Part shown: positions 42,911 to 48,358 of the stretch, piece after piece
Numbering within the stretch: the first letter of the stretch is position 1
How the letters are laid out: every line of letters starts with the position of its first letter
Assembly: GCA_904397815.1 (NCBI GenBank)
Contig: CAJFOT010000082.1
Span: forward strand, 1-48,358
Reading direction: 5' to 3'
DNA length: 48,358 nt
Source of the DNA: Candidatus Paralachnospira sangeri
GTDB taxonomy: Bacteria > Bacillota > Clostridia > Lachnospirales > Lachnospiraceae
Made by a program: the position numbers and the translations under genes
Notes under the pieces: model-generated
Told to the model about the DNA's origin: nothing
The model's database searches: none
Seen by the model: only the letters and a program-made list of their open reading frames with translations

Positions 42911-44173
42911 ATGGAACAATTGCTGCATACGCCGGAAGGCGTACGGGATATTTATAATGGTGAGTTTGCCAAGAAGCTGACCGTAGAAAAGAGAATACGG
43001 GATATGCTGAACCTGTACGGGTATCAGGACATTCAGACGCCCGGGTTTGAGTTTTTCGATATCTTTCGCAAAGAGCGGGGCAGTGTGGCCTCGAAGGATA
43101 TGTTTAAATTTTTTGACCGGGAGGGAAATACGCTGGTGCTGCGTCCGGATATGACGCCTTCCATCGCCCGCTGTGCCGCAAAATATTACTCGGAGGAGAC
43201 AGTGCCGGTACGGCTGTGCTATCTGGGAAATACATATATCAATAATTCCAGCTACCAGGGCAGGCTGAAGGAGTGTACCGATGCCGGCGGGGAACTGATC
43301 GGAGATGGAAGTGTTCAGGCTGACGCAGAGATTGTGGCTCTGGTAATCGAGTGTCTGCAAAAAACCGGACTTCAGGAATTTCAGATTGAGCTTGGCCATG
43401 CCGGTTTTTTCAACGGTCTGATGGATGAAGCGGCGATTCCGGAGGAAGAGCGGGAAGAACTGCGCAAACTGTTTGACAATAAAAACTATTTCGGTATCGA
43501 GACGAGAGTTTCACAGATGGATATTTCTGAGGAAAATCGGGAAATTTTTCAAAAGCTGCCTCAGATGTTTGGCTCCTGTGAGTCTCTGACTCTGGCAAAA
43601 TCCATGGCCCGCAGTGAGCGCACGCTGGAGGCGGTTCGCCGTCTGGAACAGATTTATGAAATCCTGAAACTTTACGGGCTGGAGAAATATGTCTCTTTTG
43701 ATTTGGGTATGATGGTGAATTATCGTTATTATACCGGCATGATTCTGAAAGGGTATACTTATGGAACAGGTGATACGATTGTATCCGGCGGCAGGTATGA
43801 TACGCTGATGGCGCAGTTCGGAAAGGACAGGCCGTCAGTGGGATTTAAAATTTCGGTAGACGGGCTGCTGACAGCGATGGAACGGCAGAAAATAGTCATC
43901 GAGACAGAAACAGTGAATACCTTGATGGTTTATCCGGCGAGCCAGCTGGCGCTGGGCATTATGCTGGCAGAACAGCTGCGCCGGGACGGACTGCGTCTGG
44001 CCCTTCACAGCCTGGAGGAACACAGCCTGGAGGAATATATTGATTATGGGAAGCGAATGGGCATGGGGGGAATTCTCTGTATACAGAAGGACGGCAGATC
44101 TGTTGAGGTGATTGATCTGGCCGCCGGCAGCAGGCGGACCATGGATTTGACTACATTTTTAAAAGAGGGATGA
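42911..44173 (+). CDS. hisZ: ATP phosphoribosyltransferase regulatory subunit HisZ
   Basis: A 420-aa class II histidyl-tRNA-synthetase-like protein without tRNA charging role. It begins [19 protein letters not shown] and has [36 protein letters not shown] and [25 protein letters not shown], split over the core fold. It forms the regulated hetero-octamer with short HisG, and the next gene is indeed a short hisG. A 15-bp tandem duplication (44006-44035) gives [10 protein letters not shown]. The ATG at 42911 has GAGAGGAG 10 nt upstream. Confidence 0.93.
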   Translation: MEQLLHTPEGVRDIYNGEFAKKLTVEKRIRDMLNLYGYQDIQTPGFEFFDIFRKERGSVASKDMFKFFDREGNTLVLRPDMTPSIARCAAKYYSEETVPVRLCYLGNTYINNSSYQGRLKECTDAGGELIGDGSVQADAEIVALVIECLQKTGLQEFQIELGHAGFFNGLMDEAAIPEEEREELRKLFDNKNYFGIETRVSQMDISEENREIFQKLPQMFGSCESLTLAKSMARSERTLEAVRRLEQIYEILKLYGLEKYVSFDLGMMVNYRYYTGMILKGYTYGTGDTIVSGGRYDTLMAQFGKDRPSVGFKISVDGLLTAMERQKIVIETETVNTLMVYPASQLALGIMLAEQLRRDGLRLALHSLEEHSLEEYIDYGKRMGMGGILCIQKDGRSVEVIDLAAGSRRTMDLTTFLKEG

Positions 44174-44180
44174 CAGGATC

Positions 44181-44828
44181 ATGAGATATATCACATTTGC
44201 GCTGCCGAAAGGGCGGCTGGCGGAAAAGACCATGGAGCTTCTGGAGCAGACTGGCATCACTTGTCCGGAGATGAAAGAAAAAGGAACCAGAAAGCTGATT
44301 TTCGTCAATGAGGAACTGAAACTGAAATTTTTTCTGGCGAAAGCGACTGATGTGCCCACATATGTGGAATATGGAGCGGCAGATATCGGTGTGGTAGGTC
44401 GGGATACCATTATGGAGGCCGGCCGGAAGCTGTATGAGGTGCTGGATCTGGGAATGGGCAGGTGCAGGATGTGTGTCTGCGGCCCGAAGGAAGCAGGAGA
44501 ATTGCTGAAGCACAGGGAGCTGATCCGTGTGGCGACCAAGTATCCTCATATCGCCAAGGATTATTTCTATAACCGGAAACATCAGACAGTGGAGATTATC
44601 AAGCTGAACGGCTCTATTGAACTGGCACCGATCGTGGGGCTGTCGGAAGTGATTGTAGATATCGTGGAGACTGGAACGACTCTGAGGGAGAACGGTCTGG
44701 AGGTGCTGGAGGAGATCTGTCAGCTGTCAGCCAGAGTCGTGGTAAACCAGGTCAGCATGAAAATGGAATATGAACGGATCAGCAGGATTCTGGGGGACTT
44801 GAGAAAGCTTCTGACAGAAGGACAATAA
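44181..44828 (+). CDS. hisG: ATP phosphoribosyltransferase, short form HisG(S)
   Basis: A 215-aa enzyme catalysing the first step of histidine synthesis (ATP + PRPP to PR-ATP). Motifs: [40 protein letters not shown], and the PRPP loop [15 protein letters not shown]. It lacks the C-terminal ACT-like regulatory domain, so it depends on HisZ, encoded 7 nt upstream. Confidence 0.96.
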   Translation: MRYITFALPKGRLAEKTMELLEQTGITCPEMKEKGTRKLIFVNEELKLKFFLAKATDVPTYVEYGAADIGVVGRDTIMEAGRKLYEVLDLGMGRCRMCVCGPKEAGELLKHRELIRVATKYPHIAKDYFYNRKHQTVEIIKLNGSIELAPIVGLSEVIVDIVETGTTLRENGLEVLEEICQLSARVVVNQVSMKMEYERISRILGDLRKLLTEGQ

Positions 44829-44830
44829 GA

Positions 44831-44859
44831 TTGACATTAAAGTGAAGTTAAGATAAAGT
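44831..44859 (+). promoter_or_regulatory. Internal his promoter upstream of hisB
   Basis: TTGACA (44831-44836), 17-nt spacer and TAAAGT (44854-44859), immediately after the hisG stop. Confidence 0.55.
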
Positions 44860-44862
44860 TAT

Positions 44863-44954
44863 TATAGGAAATAACAAATAAATTTGCCGTTTCCTATAGC
44901 CCTTTGAGGGATGAGCGCGATTTTTTGCAGGGAAAATTCTGCGCCTGTGCGCAG
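44863..44954 (+). other. Structured hisB leader (three hairpins)
   Basis: TATAGGAAA (44863-44871) pairs with TTTCCTATA (44890-44898); CCCT-TTG-AGGG follows at once; then CTGCGC-CTGT-GCGCAG (44939-44954). The region replaces the hisD gene normally found between hisG and hisB. A small frame from 44911 contains scattered His codons, but no run that would suggest classical attenuation. Confidence 0.4.
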
Positions 44955-45037
44955 CAGAAATCGGCATGCGGAATGTCACGGAAAATCATCCATGATGTTC
45001 CATATGGCAGGAAAGTTGGAAAAAGAGGAATGCAGGG

Positions 45038-45652
45038 ATGAAGGAAAATGGGTTGGAACATCTGAAGAGGAGTGCCAGGATCTGCCGCCGGACAAAAGAG
45101 ACAGAGATCACACTGGCGATTAATCTGGACGGAAAAGGGAATGCTTCCGTCTGTACAGGGATCGGATTTTTCGATCATATGCTGGAAAGTTTTGCCCGCC
45201 ACGGTTTTTTTGACCTGGAAGCTGAGGTGAAAGGGGATCTTCATGTGGACTCCCACCACACTGTTGAAGATACCGGAATTGTTTTGGGTACAGCGATCAA
45301 AGAGGCTCTGGGTGACAAGAAGGGGATACGCAGATACGGCTCTATGGCGCTGCCCATGGATGAGACGCTGGTGCTGTGTGCATTGGACTTGTCCGGGAGG
45401 CCCTATTTTGTTTATGACGTGAACTTTCACAGCGATCGCATCGGAGGCTTTGATACCCAGATGGTAAAAGAGTTTTTTTATGCGGTTTCTTATGGGTGCG
45501 GCATGAATCTCCATATCCGGGAACTGTCCGGAGAGAATGACCATCATATCGCGGAGGCGGTGTTTAAAGCCTTTGCCAAGGCACTGGATGAGGCGTCCGG
45601 GATGGACGGGCGGATCGATACCGTTCTGTCCACTAAGGGAAGCCTGGCATAA
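45038..45652 (+). CDS. hisB: Imidazoleglycerol-phosphate dehydratase HisB
   Basis: A 204-aa Mn-dependent dehydratase (single-function form). It carries the GIGFFDHMLESFARHGFFDL core, metal-binding HVDSHHTVEDTGIVLG, and the second site ENDHHIAEAVFKAFAKAL. It starts with RRTKETEITLAINLDG as usual. AGAGGAATGCAGGG lies before the ATG. Confidence 0.96.
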   Translation: MKENGLEHLKRSARICRRTKETEITLAINLDGKGNASVCTGIGFFDHMLESFARHGFFDLEAEVKGDLHVDSHHTVEDTGIVLGTAIKEALGDKKGIRRYGSMALPMDETLVLCALDLSGRPYFVYDVNFHSDRIGGFDTQMVKEFFYAVSYGCGMNLHIRELSGENDHHIAEAVFKAFAKALDEASGMDGRIDTVLSTKGSLA

Positions 45653-45670
45653 TGGAAGGGAGGTCGGACT

Positions 45671-46387
45671 ATGCAGATTTATCCTTCCGTGGAGATTGTG
45701 AACGGGCAGTGCAGAAAGTTCAGCAAGCGGAGCCGAAGAAACGCTGAGTTTCAGCCGCTGACAGCTGTACAGATGGCCCAGTACTGGATGGAACAGGGCG
45801 CCCAGGGCATCCATCTGGTGGATGTGGACGGGATTAAAACAGGTAAAATTATCAATACGGCAGCAATCAAAGAGATTGCCTATGCCATACCGGTGCCTCT
45901 GAATCTGTACGGCGGCATTCGCTCCCTGAATGATATTGAGTTTGCCATGAACTGCGGCATCCGCCGGGCCGTGATCGGGACCAAGGCTATGCTGAGTCCG
46001 GGATTTATCAAAGAGTCGGTGCGGCTGTTTGGTCCGGATAAACTGATCGTCAGCGTTCATGTCAGCCATGGCAGACTGATTGACGGGGACAGGGAGACCG
46101 GAGGATTTGAAATGCTGCTGAATTATTGTATGCAGATGCGCAGGATGCAGATCGGCAGAATGATTTTCCATGATGTGTCTCCAAGAGGCGTTATGTATGG
46201 CAACAGTCTGGAACTTCTGGCAGAGATTTCAGATATCACCGGCATTAAGGTCATTATATCGGGGAAAATCATGTCTCTGAAGGATCTGGAAAAGATTAAT
46301 GAGACGGGTATATACGGCGTTGTGCTGGATGACGCATTATATGAAGAAAAATTTCGGCTGAAGGACGCGGTTTCCATGTTCCAGTAA
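45671..46387 (+). CDS. Divergent HisA-like (beta-alpha)8 protein, catalytic Asp lost
   Basis: A 238-aa protein collinear with HisA (ProFAR isomerase): [52 protein letters not shown]. The first catalytic aspartate (PAID) is Glu8 in PSVE, and the second (position about 127-130) is His130 in IVSVHVSHG. The C-terminal phosphate loop SGGV reads SGKI, and GxIIGKALYEGK reads [12 protein letters not shown]. Either a distinct isomerase with replaced residues or a non-catalytic paralogue. GGGAGG precedes the ATG, 18 nt after hisB, and the his context is retained. The annotation as plain hisA should be treated with care. Confidence 0.75.
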   Translation: MQIYPSVEIVNGQCRKFSKRSRRNAEFQPLTAVQMAQYWMEQGAQGIHLVDVDGIKTGKIINTAAIKEIAYAIPVPLNLYGGIRSLNDIEFAMNCGIRRAVIGTKAMLSPGFIKESVRLFGPDKLIVSVHVSHGRLIDGDRETGGFEMLLNYCMQMRRMQIGRMIFHDVSPRGVMYGNSLELLAEISDITGIKVIISGKIMSLKDLEKINETGIYGVVLDDALYEEKFRLKDAVSMFQ

Positions 46388-46419
46388 GGGACATGCCCGC
46401 TGATATGGAGGAAGTTGTT

Positions 46420-47670
46420 ATGACAGAATACAAGAGGATTATTCCTCACTTCACACTGAAGGAGGAAAAGGCGGTGCTGACAGGAGACATCGTCTGTGAG
46501 GATATGGTGGGGCTGTGCCGCGCTTACAGCGACAACGGCGCGGATGAAATTTTTATCTGGGAAGACTCGGAGAATGAGCAGCTGCACGAAAAGGCGGTGA
46601 TTCTGCTGAAACGGGCGGCCTATGCGGTGGATATTCCCATTGCGGTGGGAGGTCATATCAGGGGCATGGATGATGTAAAAAAGTATTTGTATGCAGGGGC
46701 CAGGACGGTGGTGTTTGCTGACGGTGATTCGGTAGATTTGCTGAAAGAAGCAGTGGAACGGTTTGGAAAGGAAAAGATAGCGCTCTGCACAAAAGACATC
46801 TCGGATGGTTTTGACTATGCGGCGAACGGCGTGAGCCGGGTATTTTACATCGGGGAGTGTGAGGAAAAAGAGGACATCGACCATATCAAGGCTTTTCCGC
46901 TGCCTTTGATTCTGGACTGGCAGGATCAGCTGATTGACATTCCTACCGTTGCGGGAATGATGATGTCGGTTCCGCCGGAAGAGGCATCATCATTGATGGA
47001 GGAGAAGCTGATGTGGAAAAACATGGGGATTCCGGTCAATGTATATGAGCCGGTGTTCACATGGGAGGATTTGAAGAAAAACAGTGATGGTATGGTGCCG
47101 GTAATTGTCCAGGATTATATCACAGAGGAAGTTCTGATGCTGGCTTATATGAATCAGGAAGCCTATGAGTGCACTGCCCGTACCGGAAAGATGACCTATT
47201 TCAGCAGGAGCAGGAAAGAACTGTGGGAGAAAGGGGCTACGTCCGGCCATTACCAGTATGTGAAGGAACTGCGCCTGGACTGCGACAATGATACCATTCT
47301 GGCCAGGGTATCCCAGATTGGCGCGGCCTGCCATACAGGAAAACGCAGCTGCTTCTTCCAGGAGATATTGAAGAAAGATTATGAAGAGAAAAACCCGCTC
47401 AAAGTATTTGAGCAGGTTTATGATACCATACAGGACAGAAAGGTGCACCCGAGGGAGGGGTCATACACCAACTACCTCTTTGACAAGGGAATCGATAAGA
47501 TTCTGAAAAAAGTAGGGGAGGAAGCCACAGAAATCGTTATCGCGGCCAAAAACCCTGAGACTGAAGAGGTGGTGTATGAGATCGCTGATTTTCTGTACCA
47601 TCTTATGGTACTGATGGCGGATAAGGATATCAGCTGGGATGATATCATCAATGAATTGGCGAACCGGTGA
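46420..47670 (+). CDS. hisIE: HisF-like domain fused to HisIE (PRA-CH / PRA-PH)
   Basis: A 416-aa three-part protein. Residues 1-205 resemble His[18 protein letters not shown] for KRIIPCLDV..., [36 protein letters not shown]. The catalytic Asp11 is Thr12, the second Asp region reads ALCTKDIS, and the C-terminal barrel is shortened. Residues 225-310 form HisI (PRA cyclohydrolase) with [42 protein letters not shown] and [12 protein letters not shown]. Residues 315-416 form HisE (PR-ATP pyrophosphatase) with [10 protein letters not shown] and [15 protein letters not shown]. HisI and HisE look active; the HisF part looks non-catalytic. The start at 46420 has GGAGG 8 nt upstream. Confidence 0.88.
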   Translation: MTEYKRIIPHFTLKEEKAVLTGDIVCEDMVGLCRAYSDNGADEIFIWEDSENEQLHEKAVILLKRAAYAVDIPIAVGGHIRGMDDVKKYLYAGARTVVFADGDSVDLLKEAVERFGKEKIALCTKDISDGFDYAANGVSRVFYIGECEEKEDIDHIKAFPLPLILDWQDQLIDIPTVAGMMMSVPPEEASSLMEEKLMWKNMGIPVNVYEPVFTWEDLKKNSDGMVPVIVQDYITEEVLMLAYMNQEAYECTARTGKMTYFSRSRKELWEKGATSGHYQYVKELRLDCDNDTILARVSQIGAACHTGKRSCFFQEILKKDYEEKNPLKVFEQVYDTIQDRKVHPREGSYTNYLFDKGIDKILKKVGEEATEIVIAAKNPETEEVVYEIADFLYHLMVLMADKDISWDDIINELANR

Positions 47671-47708
47671 TTGCTCTTTGCGGCATTTTCGGATGGAAAA
47701 AGCATATG

Positions 47709-48130
47709 TTTTCGTTCAAGGGGCTTGTGCAGCCCGGACGATACACTGCGGTGTACAGACAGACAGAGAGTCGCTTGTTCCCAGACCGGAGAAGTACTAA
47801 CAAAAATCTCAGACAGATTTACAGAACCAGTGCTATCTTCGACGAAAACCTGATGTTTTCGTCTCAGTAGCCCTTCAGAATCAGGCGTTGAACGCCTGAT
47901 TCTGTCTGTAAATCCGCCTGAGATTTTTGCAAGTACTTCTAACCGGTCTTCCACATGCGACTCTCTGTCTGCCTGTACACCGCAGTGTATCTGGATACTG
48001 GCTGCATAAGGGACAAAAGCATAGGATTGGCAGCAATGCCATATTTTCCTTTTGCAGCCTGTCAAGATGAAAGCGTAAGCCATGCATTTCATCAGATAAC
48101 AGCGCTGTGTTTTGTTCCTTCGCACATCCA
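47709..48130 (+). repeat. Dispersed giant palindromic element, copy 3 (core 47740-47991)
   Basis: Core arms 47740-47774 and 47957-47991 pair at 34 of 35 positions. Inside come TTGTTCCC (47775-47782), GAAGTACT pairing with AGTACTTC, AAAAATCTCAG pairing with CTGAGATTTTT, hairpin 1 with loop CTGAT (47850-47854) and hairpin 2 with loop TTGAA. The core is preceded by TTTTCGTTC (47709-47717) and GCAGCCCGGACG, shared with copy 1, and followed by GGATACTGGC (47993-48002) and a less regular tail to about 48130. It begins about 40 nt after the hisIE stop, same orientation. No coding gene is seen in 47671-48358. Confidence 0.88.
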
Positions 48131-48179
48131 GTCAACAGGAGAAGTCCATCGTATAACGGGCTCCGGGAACTGCCGGTCA

Positions 48180-48358
48180 GCACTGGTCTGTGCAGGGACG
48201 GGGAGGAGGGACAGACTTTGTTCCCGACCTGAGCAAATCCTAAGGAAATATCAGCCTGCCTTTACAGAACCGGTCTTACATGAAGAAAAATCCTGACGAT
48301 TTTTCTTCATTAAGCCCTCAGAAATGAGCGTTGAGCGCTCATTTCTGTCTGTAAAAGC
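48180..48358 (+). repeat. Dispersed giant palindromic element, copy 4 (cut by window end)
   Basis: TTGTTCCCG (48218-48226), AGAACCGGTCTTACAT, hairpin 1 with a 13-bp stem around loop CTGAC (48293-48297), TAAGCCCTCAGA, and hairpin 2 AAATGAGCG-TTGAG-CGCTCATTT, then CTGTCTGTAAA as in copy 3. The 3' arm lies beyond the window. It is in tandem with copy 3, same orientation. Confidence 0.85.

Noticed and set aside
44911-45123. Histidine leader peptide overlapping hisB
   Set aside because: His codons are scattered (no run), and the frame overlaps the start of hisB by more than 80 nt, so an attenuation peptide is unlikely.
429-48358. Palindromic elements as integron attC sites
   Set aside because: They share the idea of conserved boxes in variable self-complementary arms, but there are no attC R/L boxes that I can recognise, no integrase gene and no cassette arrangement.
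1-48358. CRISPR arrays, tRNA or rRNA genes
   Set aside because: No regularly spaced short repeats, tRNA cloverleaf sequences or rRNA segments were seen by eye; a scan with dedicated tools could still find a diverged tRNA.

Overview
The window looks like a chromosomal segment of a spore-forming, anaerobic Firmicute, most likely a Lachnospiraceae-type Clostridium. Support: a GPR-type small acid-soluble spore protein with a sigma-G-like promoter, a YlbJ-like sporulation membrane protein, CodY, a short HisG paired with HisZ, ferredoxin-dependent indolepyruvate oxidoreductase, strong AGGAGG ribosome sites and many sigma-A promoters with 17-nt spacers. I saw no rRNA, tRNA, CRISPR array, prophage or transposase gene. 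The genus call is an inference from gene content.

Layout. 1-3039: a partial XRE regulator, dispersed palindromic element copy 1, an OmpR/HisKA two-component pair (minus strand), and a small membrane protein plus XRE regulator pair. 3187-11318: a co-directional cluster larB-larC2-larE (nickel-pincer nucleotide cofactor synthesis), a degenerate trpB/trpA pair, phenylacetate-CoA-ligase-like paaK, iorA, iorB and a tandem ACT protein. 11505-16520: a second two-component system with an ABC ATPase and an FtsX-type permease, followed by element copy 2. 17024-19642: a tandem-domain PPK2 kinase and a divergent lipase-like hydrolase. 19795-25359: yifB/comM, dprA, topA, codY. 25644-27346: rpsB-tsf. 27459-28785: an XRE regulator plus nucleotidyltransferase-like pair. 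28957-33667: a transglutaminase-like protein and a MacA/MacB-type exporter whose ATPase gene has lost its 5' part. 33735-34990: SASP and YlbJ-like. 35099-42838: pepD, an M23 peptidase, a small alarmone synthetase, a HAD phosphatase, YgiQ, an RluA-type pseudouridine synthase and recU. 42911-47670: hisZ, hisG, hisB, a degenerate hisA-like gene and a HisF-like domain fused to HisIE. 47690-48358: element copies 3 and 4.

Three signals deserve most attention. First, a family of roughly 250-315-bp, almost fully self-complementary elements occurs four times. The stem sequences differ between copies but stay base-paired, while short unpaired motifs (TTGwTCCC, ACCGR-TTAT, a CTGAY hairpin loop, a TTGAN-type loop) are conserved. 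The three complete copies each begin just after a stop codon, in the orientation of that gene. Second, the lar/ior cluster contains intact ORFs clearly derived from tryptophan synthase beta and alpha but lacking the PLP lysine, the phosphate-binding loop and other catalytic residues; they look like a maintained pseudoenzyme pair. Third, the his cluster holds HisA-like and HisF-like (beta-alpha)8 proteins that have lost catalytic aspartates, the latter fused to HisIE.

Regulatory reading. A CodY-box-like sequence overlaps the codY promoter, and another lies upstream of the (p)ppGpp synthetase gene, consistent with a GTP/BCAA-responsive circuit. All functional statements are sequence readings by eye; no database search was possible.
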